DNA from: Gammaproteobacteria bacterium
Lineage (GTDB): Bacteria; Pseudomonadota; Gammaproteobacteria; HK1
Direction: 5' to 3'
Assembly (NCBI GenBank): GCA_012103455.1
Contig: WLWT01000001.1
Location: 372,001 to 436,000 of the forward strand
DNA length: 64,000 nt
Shown in pieces: positions 9,443-17,660 of this stretch. Position numbers and translations under genes: made by a program. The notes beneath the pieces are model-generated. The model was not told where the DNA came from. It worked only from the letters and a program-made list of their open reading frames with translations, and ran no database searches. The first letter of the stretch is position 1. The number at the start of each line of letters is the position of its first letter.

Positions 9443-10144
9443 ATGCTCGTGAACAAGAGTGCCACCACCAACGTTACCGCCCTGGCGGTAGCCATTGCCG
9501 GCTACTTCTCGCCGGTCTTCGCCCAGATCATCATGATGACGGGCATCTTCGCCCTCTCCGGCGGTGTGACCAACTGGCTAGCCGTGCACATGCTGTTCGA
9601 ACGCATACCCTTCATCTACGGCTCCGGCGTCATCCCGGCCCGCTTCAACGAATTCAAAGCCGCCATCCGCTTGCTCATACTCACTGAATTTTTCAGCCAG
9701 GAGAACGTAGAGCGCTTCTTGGATGAAGCGGGCATGGCCAGCGGCAAACTCGGCGAAAACATCGATCTGGACCGCGCTTTTGACGGTTTCGCCGAAGTCA
9801 TCGAGCAATCGTCCATGGGCAACATGCTGGCCATGATGGGCGGACGCAAAGCCCTGGAACCTCTGCGTACGCCGGTCAAGAACAAGTTCGGCGAATTGAT
9901 AACGGAGTTTTTGGCCGGCGCCGATACCAGTGCCGCCGATGCCAATGCCGGTGAAACGGGCGCGCAAGCCTTGAGGACGCGCATCGAGGGCATCGTCGAT
10001 AACCGCCTCGCGGAGCTTACCCCGGAGCAAGTTCAAACCATCGTCGAGGACATGATCCGCCAGCACCTGGGCTGGCTGGTTGTCTGGGGCGGCGTGTTTG
10101 GCGGCGCTATCGGTTTGGCAGTGAGCCTGTTGCAAGCGGCATAA
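9443..10144 (+). CDS. DUF445 family inner-membrane protein
   Basis: 233 residues. Hydrophobic segments sit at about residues 10-50 and at the C-terminus (about 208-231), with a soluble helical domain between. 'GGVTNWLAVHMLFERIPFIYGSGVIPARFNEFKAAI' is the family signature of DUF445 (YheB-like). The function is not established for the family, which is thought to be membrane anchored. Its short distance from the VOC gene allows co-transcription, and the convergent CitE-like gene ends 14 bp beyond it. Confidence 0.82.
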   Translation: MLVNKSATTNVTALAVAIAGYFSPVFAQIIMMTGIFALSGGVTNWLAVHMLFERIPFIYGSGVIPARFNEFKAAIRLLILTEFFSQENVERFLDEAGMASGKLGENIDLDRAFDGFAEVIEQSSMGNMLAMMGGRKALEPLRTPVKNKFGELITEFLAGADTSAADANAGETGAQALRTRIEGIVDNRLAELTPEQVQTIVEDMIRQHLGWLVVWGGVFGGAIGLAVSLLQAA

Positions 10145-10158
10145 CTCAAGCGGCATAA

Positions 10159-11028
10159 CTACTGCGCCGCGACCCGCTCCGCGATGGCGACGATGCGCGT
10201 CATCTCGCGTAACACCGGCTTCTCGATCAGCTTGCCATCGACCACCACCAATCCGGTATCGGCCTCGGCAAAAGCTTGCAGAATACGCTTGGCGTGGGCC
10301 ACAGCCGCCTCATCCGGGGAGAACACGCCGTTGAGTACGGCGATCTGCTTTGGATGAATAGCGCCCTTGCCACTGAAGCCCAAATCCGCCGCCGATTGCG
10401 CCTCGTGTTGCAGGCCCGCCCGATCGTTCAAATCCAGATAAGGCACATCGATGGCATCAATGCCGGCGGAGGCCGCCGCATGCACCACCCGCGAGCGGGC
10501 GTAGAGCAGCGGCTCCCAAGCGTTTTTGCAGCGCAGCTCCGCCGCCATGTCCACACCGCCGAAGAACAAAGCGTCTATGCGGCGGCTGCAATGGGCGATG
10601 TCGTAGGCCCGCTCGAGGGCGGCATTGGTTTCGATAATGATGTGCAGCCGGGTGCCGTGGCCACGCTCGGTCAGCAAATCATCCAGCCAGACCACCTCAT
10701 CAGGAGATGTCACTTTGGGCAACATGAGCGCGGGCGGAGGCTTTGCCGTAGCCAACACCGCTTGTATATCGGCCAGACCCACCGCCGTGCGCAAGCAGTT
10801 GACACGCACGATGCGCTCCACGCCATCGTCCGCCTGAGGCGTGTGAAAAAGCGCCAAGCCTTGCCGCCGCGCCTCGTCTTTGTCCTTGGGCGCGATGCCA
10901 TCCTCCAACTCCACGCAGACGATATCCGCCCCGCAGGCCAACGCTTTGGGAAACATGGCCGGGTTCAATCCGGGGACGAAGATGAAGCTGCGGCGGGGAC
11001 GGATGGAGCGTTCGGCGTCGGCGGTCAT
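10159..11028 (-). CDS. HpcH/HpaI aldolase / CitE-like CoA-ester lyase
   Basis: 289 residues of the citrate lyase beta/malyl-CoA lyase family, TIM-barrel enzymes that split or form carbon-carbon bonds next to a CoA thioester using Mg2+. Visible motifs are 'RRSFIFVPGLNPAMFPKAL', the metal-binding 'VCVELEDGIAPKDKDEAR', 'IIETNAALERAYDIA', 'ALFFGGVDMAAEL' and 'GFSGKGAIHPKQI', close to the CitE consensus. The start is ATG 11028. No partner subunits of citrate lyase are nearby, so malyl-CoA, citramalyl-CoA or a similar substrate is more likely than citrate. Confidence 0.88.
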   Translation of the reverse strand: MTADAERSIRPRRSFIFVPGLNPAMFPKALACGADIVCVELEDGIAPKDKDEARRQGLALFHTPQADDGVERIVRVNCLRTAVGLADIQAVLATAKPPPALMLPKVTSPDEVVWLDDLLTERGHGTRLHIIIETNAALERAYDIAHCSRRIDALFFGGVDMAAELRCKNAWEPLLYARSRVVHAAASAGIDAIDVPYLDLNDRAGLQHEAQSAADLGFSGKGAIHPKQIAVLNGVFSPDEAAVAHAKRILQAFAEADTGLVVVDGKLIEKPVLREMTRIVAIAERVAAQ

Positions 11029-11239
11029 GGCGGGACCTCGTGTTACGGCAACCTGGAGTTAAGTAGAAAGCCTGGGGTTAAGTAGAAACCAAGCCGCAGT
11101 GTATAGCGTTACGCGGCCAGTCGTTACGCGGCCAGTGTTGCGCCTTATCATAACGGGAACGCCGGTTATACTTAGCCCGCCCGCGCGCAAGCACCCCTTG
11201 ACCCTGTCCAAACACATAACCCTGCCCAAACACACAACC

Positions 11240-11512
11240 ATGTCCGAACACAACAACTGGTTTTACCGCCCGGAGAACATTCCCAAGCTGTGGCAATGGG
11301 GCATCGCCGTTTTAGTGCTGACCGTGGTGGTGGAGCTTATCTGGCCCGTGCACTCCCACTTCGCCGTGGCCGATTGGACCGCTTTTTCCGCCGTCTATGG
11401 CTTCGCCGCCTGCGCCGTCCTGGTAGTGGCTGCCAAGTTACTGGGTTTTGTTGTCAAGCGGCCCGAGAACTACTACGCAACCACCTCCACGGCGTCCGCC
11501 GATGAGTCTTGA
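11240..11512 (+). CDS. Small membrane protein coupled to MrpD-like antiporter subunit
   Basis: 90 residues from the ATG at 11240. A short polar start (NNWFYRPENIPKLWQW) is followed by two hydrophobic segments (about 20-38 and 50-70) and a tail 'GFVVKRPENYYATT'. It overlaps the next gene by 11 bp, strongly suggesting co-translation and a joint role, perhaps as an accessory subunit of the cation/proton antiporter. It does not match MrpC, which has three helices. I do not recognise a named family. Confidence 0.72.
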   Translation: MSEHNNWFYRPENIPKLWQWGIAVLVLTVVVELIWPVHSHFAVADWTAFSAVYGFAACAVLVVAAKLLGFVVKRPENYYATTSTASADES

Positions 11513-13208
11513 CCTCCTACCGCCCGGCCTGCTGATCATCGGCGCCGGCTTGCTGCTGGCATTGCGCGACGGCCCCATCCTGCGCGCCATCGCCCTGCTC
11601 GGCCCCGTGGGCGCACTCGCACTGCTGGCCGCCGCGCCAGTGGGCACAGCCGTGCATAGCGAATTTCTGACCTACCAGCTCACGCCTTACGCAATACAAC
11701 CCCTGGGCCGCCTGTTCGCCATCGTGTTCTCGCTCATGGCGCTAGTCGGCACCCTCTTCGCTCTAGCGCAAGCCCGGCGCCTGGAACTCAGCGCCGCCCT
11801 GGTCTACGCCGGCTCGGCGGTGGGCGCGGCCACCTGCGGTGATCTGTTCACGCTGTTTGTCTATTGGGAAGTGATGGCCATCGGCTCCACCCTGGTGCTC
11901 TGGGCCGCTGGCACGCCGGCCTCGGAACGGGCAGCTTTGCGCTATCTATTGGTGCACCTAAGCGGCGGCGCCGTCATGATGGCCGGCATCGCCGGGCACG
12001 TGGCCACCGGCGGCAGCTTGGCTTTGGCGCCCATGGGTGTGGGTTCAATGGGTGTGGGCTCATTGGCCACCTGGTTGATCCTGATCGGCGTGCTGATCAA
12101 CGCTGGCGCGCCACCACTGTCGGCCTGGATCGCCGATGCCTACCCGGAAGCTTCGGCCACCGGCACCGTGTTCTTGTCCGCGTTCACCACCAAAACAGCA
12201 GTCTACGTTCTGTTGCTGTTGTTCCCCGGCACCCAAGTGCTCATCTACATCGGCCTCTACATGATTTTCTACGGCATCGTCTACGCGCTGCTGGAAAACG
12301 ATATGCGCCGTATCCTGGCCTACTCCATCGTCAATCAGGTGGGCTTCATGGTCTGCGGTGCCGGCATCGGTACGGCGATGGCCGTCAACGGCGCCGCCGC
12401 CCACGCCTTCGTGCACATTATCTACAAAGCCTTGTTGCTGATGTCGGCAGGCAGTGTTCTATTTATGACCGGCAAGCGCCGGTGCACTGAGCTAGGCGGC
12501 CTCATCCACACCATGCCGCTGACCGCCGTGTGCGGCATCATCGGTGCGCTGGCCATCTCCGCCTTCCCGTTGACCTCCGGTTTCGTGGCCAAATCCATGA
12601 TCACGCAAGCAGCGGTGGAGCAGCACCTGCTGTGGGTGTGGCTGGCGCTACAGGCCGCCTCCGCCGGAGTATTCCTGCACGCCGGCATCAAATTCCCCTG
12701 GTTCGTCTTCTTCCAGAAAGACTCGGGATTAAGGCCCGGCGAGCCACCCATGAACATGCGCTGGGCCATGATCGCGTTTTCCGTTCTCTGCATCTGGCTA
12801 GGGGTATTCCCCCATCAGCTCTATAACCTGCTGCCGGTCTTCCCCGGCTATGCGCCGTACACCGGTCCCCATGTGGTGGGCCAACTGCAACTGCTGCTGT
12901 TCTCCGGCCTCGCCTTCTTCGTCTTGCTCCCACTGATGAAGCGAACACTCACTATCAGCCTGGATTTCGACTGGATATACCGCAAAGTACTGGTGGACGT
13001 AACGCACCGGTTGCTAGCTCAAAGCCCGGTCCTAATAGCGTTTTTCGCCAACATAGGCGCGGCTCTAGGCACTTGGCTGGCCGGCCTGTCCGAGCGCTTG
13101 CATGGCGAACGCAGGGTGGCCATCACCGGGCTGACGGCGCACATGCTGGTCTGGACGGTGGCCTCACTCGGCCTGATCCTGTTGTTCTTGTACGATTTTA
13201 GGTGGTAG
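11502..13208 (+). CDS. Proton-translocating antiporter subunit, MrpD/NuoM/N-like
   Basis: 568 residues, about 14 membrane helices. Family landmarks include the lysine-bearing 'TGTVFLSAFTTKTAVYVLLL', 'LLENDMRRILAYSIVNQVGFM' and 'HAFVHIIYKALLLMSAGSVLFMTG', the proton-channel core shared by Mrp antiporters and complex I. The start ATG 11502 lies inside the upstream gene; a reading from 11448 would be in the wrong context. Mrp systems normally have six or seven subunits, but here only this one and a 90-residue partner occur. It may work alone, as a complex with subunits elsewhere, or as part of another ion-coupled enzyme. Confidence 0.85.
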   Translation: MSLDLLPPGLLIIGAGLLLALRDGPILRAIALLGPVGALALLAAAPVGTAVHSEFLTYQLTPYAIQPLGRLFAIVFSLMALVGTLFALAQARRLELSAALVYAGSAVGAATCGDLFTLFVYWEVMAIGSTLVLWAAGTPASERAALRYLLVHLSGGAVMMAGIAGHVATGGSLALAPMGVGSMGVGSLATWLILIGVLINAGAPPLSAWIADAYPEASATGTVFLSAFTTKTAVYVLLLLFPGTQVLIYIGLYMIFYGIVYALLENDMRRILAYSIVNQVGFMVCGAGIGTAMAVNGAAAHAFVHIIYKALLLMSAGSVLFMTGKRRCTELGGLIHTMPLTAVCGIIGALAISAFPLTSGFVAKSMITQAAVEQHLLWVWLALQAASAGVFLHAGIKFPWFVFFQKDSGLRPGEPPMNMRWAMIAFSVLCIWLGVFPHQLYNLLPVFPGYAPYTGPHVVGQLQLLLFSGLAFFVLLPLMKRTLTISLDFDWIYRKVLVDVTHRLLAQSPVLIAFFANIGAALGTWLAGLSERLHGERRVAITGLTAHMLVWTVASLGLILLFLYDFRW

Positions 13209-13224
13209 CTGAGGAGGCCCCGTG

Positions 13225-13280
13225 CCACTATGGCCCAGCCACTATGGCCCGGCCGCTATGGCCCAGCCACTATGGCCCAG
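13225..13280 (+). repeat. 14-bp tandem repeat, four units
   Basis: Four consecutive units of CCACTATGGCCCAG with one to two changes, just after the mrpD-like stop. It could serve as a transcription end or simply be slippage-generated sequence. Confidence 0.85.
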
Positions 13281-13311
13281 CCGCGATCGCATGGCTGAAT
13301 TGACTTCAAGA

Positions 13312-13323
13312 CAAAACGTTTTG
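13312..13323. promoter_or_regulatory. Perfect 12-bp palindrome upstream of the sugar-uptake operon
   Basis: CAAAACGTTTTG, a perfect palindrome with a central CG as in LacI/GalR-type operators, about 235 bp before the binding-protein gene. The operon itself encodes an AraC-type regulator rather than a LacI protein, so the binder is uncertain. Confidence 0.4.
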
Positions 13324-13390
13324 ACTACCATTCAAAGAAGTTCTTCGAGGCTCTAGGGGCGGCGCCCACTGTCAACAAGGCTTAACGCAG

Positions 13391-13453
13391 TGTGGTACTT
13401 TTCGGACGCCTATAGGGCCAAAAATTAGCGCTCAGCGCAAGAAAAGTATCACA
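13391..13453. promoter_or_regulatory. 13-bp inverted repeat in the promoter region of the sugar-uptake operon
   Basis: Arms TGTGGTACTTTTC (13391-13403) and GAAAAGTATCACA (13441-13453) match as an inverted repeat with one mismatch and 37 bp between them, ending about 105 bp before the binding-protein start. The placement suits a dimeric regulator such as the AraC-family protein encoded in this operon. Confidence 0.45.
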
Positions 13454-13557
13454 GTCAAGCAGATTTCTATTAGCCAAGCCCTTCGGCGCACGACTACTCT
13501 TCACCTGATAGCACCCCAATAGCACACAGAAAAAGTGTTCGACAACAGGAGGAAGCA

Positions 13558-14859
13558 ATGAGATTGACAGCCAAAATTGCCGCGGGACTTGCCATCGTCT
13601 TGCCGCTTAGCGCCAGTGCTGGCGAACTCACGATCGCGACCGTGAACAACGGCCACATGATCGAAATGCAGAAGCTGACCGGTCATTTCGAGAAGGCCAA
13701 TCCGGGTATCGCCGTCAAATGGGTCACGTTGGAGGAAGGCATTCTTCGCCAGCGTGTCACCACCGACATCTCCACCAAGGGCGGTCAGTTCGACATCATG
13801 ACCATCGGCATGTACGAGGCGCCGATCTGGGGGGCCAGAGGCTGGCTCGAGCCGTTGGATTTCGCTGCCCAATACGACGTGGACGATATTCTTCCAGCCA
13901 TGCGTGGCGGCCTGTCACATGATGGCAAACTGTATGCGGCGCCTTTCTACGGCGAAAGTTCGATGATCATGTACCGCAAGGATTTGCTGGACGCGGCGGG
14001 TATGCAGATGCCGGACAACCCGACCTGGGGACATGTGGCAGATGCCGCCGCGGCCATGACCGACAAGGAGCAGGGCGTCTATGGCATCTGTCTGCGCGGC
14101 AAACCCGGTTGGGGCGATAACGTGGCGTTCCTGACCACCATGGCCAACTCCTTCGGCGCGCGCTGGTTCGATGAAAAGTGGCGACCCCAACTCGACTCCG
14201 CCGCCTGGCATCACGCGGTCAGTTTCTACGTTGACCTGATGAGCCGATACGGGCCGCCGGGCTCCTCGGGCAACAGCTTCAACGAGATCTTGGCGCTGAT
14301 GAACGAGGGCAAGTGCGGTATGTGGATCGACGCCACCATTGCGGCCAGCTTCGTCACCGACCCCAAGCAATCGAAAGTGGCCGGCATGATCGCTTTCGCC
14401 CAGTCCCCGGTGGCGGTGACCTCGCGCGGGGCCAACTGGCTGTGGGCTTGGGCTCTGGCAGTGCCGGCCGGCACCCAGCAGTCCGCCGATGCCAAGAAGT
14501 TCATCGAATGGGCCACCTCCAAGTCCTACATCGAACTGGTCGCATCGGTAAACGGCTGGGCCGCGGTTCCCACCGGTACCCGCTCATCGACCTACGCCAA
14601 CGCCAACTTCACCGCGGCGGCAAAGTTTGCCGAGGCCGAATTAAAAGCGATTCTATCGGCCGATCCCTCGAACTCGACCCAGGATCCGACGCCGTATACG
14701 GGGGTGCAGTTCGCCGCCATCCCGGAGTTTCAAGCCATCGGCATCGCCGTCGGGCAGCAGATGAGTGCCGCCCTGACAGGCAAGGTCACGGTGGCGCAGG
14801 CGCTCGCCAATAGCCAAACGGCGGCTGATCGCGAAATGCGCAAAGCGGGTTATTACTGA
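13558..14859 (+). CDS. Sugar/polyol ABC transporter substrate-binding protein
   Basis: 433 residues with a Sec signal peptide (about residues 1-21, cleavage after SASA). The mature protein follows the extracellular solute-binding family 1 pattern: 'ELTIATVNNGHMIEMQKLTGHFEKANPGI' and 'TKGGQFDIMTIGMYEAPIWG'. This resembles the sorbitol/mannitol binding proteins of SmoE type. It captures a polyol or sugar in the periplasm for the two permeases downstream. An AGGAGG ribosome site precedes the ATG by 6 bases. The mannitol-type dehydrogenase at the operon end supports a hexitol ligand. Confidence 0.9.
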   Translation: MRLTAKIAAGLAIVLPLSASAGELTIATVNNGHMIEMQKLTGHFEKANPGIAVKWVTLEEGILRQRVTTDISTKGGQFDIMTIGMYEAPIWGARGWLEPLDFAAQYDVDDILPAMRGGLSHDGKLYAAPFYGESSMIMYRKDLLDAAGMQMPDNPTWGHVADAAAAMTDKEQGVYGICLRGKPGWGDNVAFLTTMANSFGARWFDEKWRPQLDSAAWHHAVSFYVDLMSRYGPPGSSGNSFNEILALMNEGKCGMWIDATIAASFVTDPKQSKVAGMIAFAQSPVAVTSRGANWLWAWALAVPAGTQQSADAKKFIEWATSKSYIELVASVNGWAAVPTGTRSSTYANANFTAAAKFAEAELKAILSADPSNSTQDPTPYTGVQFAAIPEFQAIGIAVGQQMSAALTGKVTVAQALANSQTAADREMRKAGYY

Positions 14860-14907
14860 GGGCGGGGTATTGCTAGAGGCCCGGCGGGAACACGGCTTCT
14901 CTTACCG

Positions 14908-14937
14908 GACCCTGGGCCTCACACCGGGTCCAGGGTC
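14908..14937 (+). terminator. Hairpin between binding protein and permease genes
   Basis: GACCCTGG (14908-14915) pairs perfectly with CCAGGGTC (14930-14937) around a 14-nt loop, in a GC-rich 150-bp gap. There is no U-tract, so it is more likely an mRNA-stabilising or partial attenuating stem that keeps binding-protein message in excess than a full terminator. Confidence 0.5.
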
Positions 14938-15029
14938 TAAGGGCCCCGGATAAAGGGCCGCCGGATAGAGGGCCGGACCCCCGGGTAGAAGGCCGCCAGG
15001 TTCACAGTTTGGGCACCCGGCCCGCGGCC

Positions 15030-15893
15030 ATGATGAATTCTCTAACCGCCCGATTGTTACAAGCGCCGAGCATCATCGTGCTCGCGCTGTGGATGGTCGT
15101 ACCGCTCGGTATGACCCTCTATTTCTCCACCATCCGCTACCACCTGCTCTATCCGGAACGCTCCGGCTTCGTAGGCGGGTCCAATTACGAATTCTTCTAC
15201 ACCGATCCCGCGTTCTGGCCGGCCTTGACCAATACCTTGGTACTGGTCGGCTCGGTGCTGGCCATATCGGTCATTCTAGGCCTCGCTTTAGCAGTTCTCA
15301 TCGACAGGCCGTTTCGCGGACGCGCGATCGTGCGGCTCATGCTGATCTCGCCTTTCTTCATCATGCCCACCGTCAACGCACTCCTGTGGAAGAACATGAT
15401 GATGAATCCGATCTACGGATTGTTCGCCGTGCTGGCAACAGCTATCGGCATCGAGCCCTTCGACTGGTTAGCCGACGCACCACTACTTTCTATCATCATC
15501 ATGGTGAGCTGGCAGTGGACACCGTTTGCTCTGCTCATCTTCATGACTTCATTGCAGAGCATGGAGCGCGAGCCGCTGGAAGCGGCCGAACTGGATGGCG
15601 CAGGTTTTTGGGCTAAGTTCTGGCACGTGACGCTGCCGCATCTCGCGCGGCCCATCGCCGTGGTGATCATGATCCAGATGATCTTTCATCTGTCCATATT
15701 CGCCGAAATCTTCATCACCACAGGCGGTGGACCCGGTACCGAAAGTACCAATATAGCGTTCCTTATTTTCTCCCAAGCGTTGCTCCAATTCGATGTAGGG
15801 GTGGCATCCGCTGGCGGCGTATTCGCCATCATCATTGCCAACATCGTGGCGCTCTTTTTGATTCGGCTAGTCGGTAAGAGTCTTACGGTGTGA
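15030..15893 (+). CDS. Sugar ABC transporter permease 1
   Basis: 287 residues from the ATG at 15030. About six membrane helices and the cytoplasmic ATPase-contact loop 'EPLEAAELDGAGFWAKFWHVTLPHL' (EAA motif) mark it as a MalF-type inner-membrane permease. It pairs with the MalG-type permease that follows; their genes overlap at the stop/start. The sequence is closest in pattern to SmoF-type polyol permeases. No ATP-binding gene is present in the operon, so this pair must borrow an ATPase encoded elsewhere. Confidence 0.88.
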   Translation: MMNSLTARLLQAPSIIVLALWMVVPLGMTLYFSTIRYHLLYPERSGFVGGSNYEFFYTDPAFWPALTNTLVLVGSVLAISVILGLALAVLIDRPFRGRAIVRLMLISPFFIMPTVNALLWKNMMMNPIYGLFAVLATAIGIEPFDWLADAPLLSIIIMVSWQWTPFALLIFMTSLQSMEREPLEAAELDGAGFWAKFWHVTLPHLARPIAVVIMIQMIFHLSIFAEIFITTGGGPGTESTNIAFLIFSQALLQFDVGVASAGGVFAIIIANIVALFLIRLVGKSLTV

Positions 15894-16726
15894 CGATGAT
15901 AAAGGCGAGGTTTTCGAACTGGCGTGAAGGGGCCCGGGTAAGCACCGCCTGGGTGGTGGCATCGGTGCTGTTCTTTCCTCTGTTTTGGATGGTACTCACG
16001 AGTTTCAAGACGGAACTGCAAGCCATAGAAGTACCGCCCAGGCTTTTTTTTACCCCCACGCTCGACAACTTCATATTGATTGAAGAGCGCACCGACTATA
16101 CCAGCTACGCGATCAACTCCATCATCACCAGCTTGGGCGCAACCCTACTGGCGCTGCTCATTGCGATACCGGCTGCTTTTGCCATGGCATTCTCGCCAGG
16201 CCGTTTCACCAAGGATATTTTATTGTGGATGTTATCGACCAAAATGCTGCCCGCCGTCGGCGTCCTGCTACCCGTATATCTGCTGGCGAAATCGCTAGAT
16301 TTACTGGACACAACCATAGTCCTCGTCATCATCTATGCGCTCATCAATCTACCCATCATCATGTGGATCTTGTTTACCTACTTCCGCGAAATCCCCAACG
16401 AGATCCTGGAAGCGGCGCGGATGGACGGTTGCTCGACGTGGGGCGAGATCACCCAAATCGTGCTGCCGCTAGCGTGGGCAGGGATCGCATCCACAGCGCT
16501 ACTATCCATCGTTCTTTGCTGGAACGAAGCGTTCTGGTCGATCAATCTGACCGCGGCGGACGCTGGAACCCTGACCGCCTTGGTCGCATCATTTTCAAGT
16601 CCTGAGGGTTTGTTCTGGGCCAAGCTATCAGCCGTGTCCACACTGGCCTGCGCCCCCATCGTCGTGTTCGGCTGGTTGTGTCAAAAGCAGCTAGTGCAGG
16701 GGCTAACCTTTGGCGCCGTGAAGTGA
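15890..16726 (+). CDS. Sugar ABC transporter permease 2
   Basis: 278 residues from a GTG that overlaps the previous stop as GTGA; an ATG two codons later is an alternative. MalG-type permease with six helices. The EAA loop reads 'EILEAARMDGCSTWGEITQIVLPL' and the C-terminus ends '...KQLVQGLTFGAVK', typical of carbohydrate permeases. It forms the transmembrane heterodimer with the preceding product. Confidence 0.9.
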   Translation: MTMIKARFSNWREGARVSTAWVVASVLFFPLFWMVLTSFKTELQAIEVPPRLFFTPTLDNFILIEERTDYTSYAINSIITSLGATLLALLIAIPAAFAMAFSPGRFTKDILLWMLSTKMLPAVGVLLPVYLLAKSLDLLDTTIVLVIIYALINLPIIMWILFTYFREIPNEILEAARMDGCSTWGEITQIVLPLAWAGIASTALLSIVLCWNEAFWSINLTAADAGTLTALVASFSSPEGLFWAKLSAVSTLACAPIVVFGWLCQKQLVQGLTFGAVK

Positions 16727-16742
16727 CCGTGAGATAAACGGC

Positions 16743-17660
16743 GTGTCTCCCTGTAGTCCCGAAATCGAGTTCGTCGATCGCTCGCTCGAAAGTATCCGTT
16801 GTCTAGCGCACGGTTGGCCATCCGAGCTGTGCCGCTGGCATGCCCATGAAGCGCTGGAACTGCATCTGATTACCGCCACCCGGGGCAAAGTCTTGGTGGG
16901 TGATTACATCGGCGAGTTCGGCCCTGGAGAGCTGTTCCTGATCGGCCCCAATCTTCCGCATAACTGGATTACCAACAACACCTACAAAACACCAGTGCCC
17001 GTGCGCGACAGGCTGATCCAGTTCCATCAGGACAGCATAGACGCCATGGTTGGCGCTTTTCCCGAGTTTCGCCAGATCCAAGATCTGCTCCTGCTGGCAA
17101 CGTCCGGCGTCAAGTTCATCGGCTTCGACGGCGAGATCGCACAACACGCCCTCGCCGGCATTAGCGCTGCGCGTGGCGCGAGAAAAATCGTTGCTTTTCT
17201 TGACCTCCTGCTAACCCTGGCCCGCCACCCGCGCAAAGAGCAACTGTCCGCCGTCACCTTCCATCAACTACGGCATCACCCCAACCACGGCAGCATCGGT
17301 AAAGTAGTTGATTACATCGCACGCCACTACGCCTTGAATCTATCTGTAGTAGAAGCGGCCAACATGGCGGGCATGAGCGTCGCCAGTTTCTCGCGCACTT
17401 TCAGAATGCTCACTGGCAACCGTTACACCGAATTCGTCAACCGTGTGCGCATCGGGCAAGCCTGCGCACTGTTACACGACACCGAACAACGTGTATCCAC
17501 CATTTGTTATGCCGTGGGATTTCAAAATCTGGCCAACTTCAACCGCCAGTTCCTCAGAGTCAAACAAACTACGCCGTCGAAGTTCAGGGAGAGTTCACGC
17601 CGCGCCCTTCACGCCACTGCATTAGCCACTGATTCAGGCGCAGTAGGAGGACATGCATGA
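16743..17660 (+). CDS. AraC-family transcription regulator
   Basis: 305 residues from GTG 16743. The N-terminal cupin-like sensor ('CRWHAHEALELHLITATRGKVLVGDYIGEFGPGELFLI', about residues 30-75) is followed by a C-terminal double helix-turn-helix ('LSVVEAANMAGMSVASFSRTFRMLTG' and 'VSTICYAVGFQNLANFNRQFLRVKQTTPSKFR'). It lies inside the uptake operon, 16 bp after the second permease, and overlaps the dehydrogenase start as ATGA, so it is probably the sugar-responsive activator of this operon. The inverted repeat at 13391-13453 is a candidate site. Confidence 0.9.
   Translation: MSPCSPEIEFVDRSLESIRCLAHGWPSELCRWHAHEALELHLITATRGKVLVGDYIGEFGPGELFLIGPNLPHNWITNNTYKTPVPVRDRLIQFHQDSIDAMVGAFPEFRQIQDLLLLATSGVKFIGFDGEIAQHALAGISAARGARKIVAFLDLLLTLARHPRKEQLSAVTFHQLRHHPNHGSIGKVVDYIARHYALNLSVVEAANMAGMSVASFSRTFRMLTGNRYTEFVNRVRIGQACALLHDTEQRVSTICYAVGFQNLANFNRQFLRVKQTTPSKFRESSRRALHATALATDSGAVGGHA

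Noticed and set aside
13225..13280. Tandem 14-bp units as a CRISPR array
   Set aside because: There are no spacers between units, and the unit is too short.
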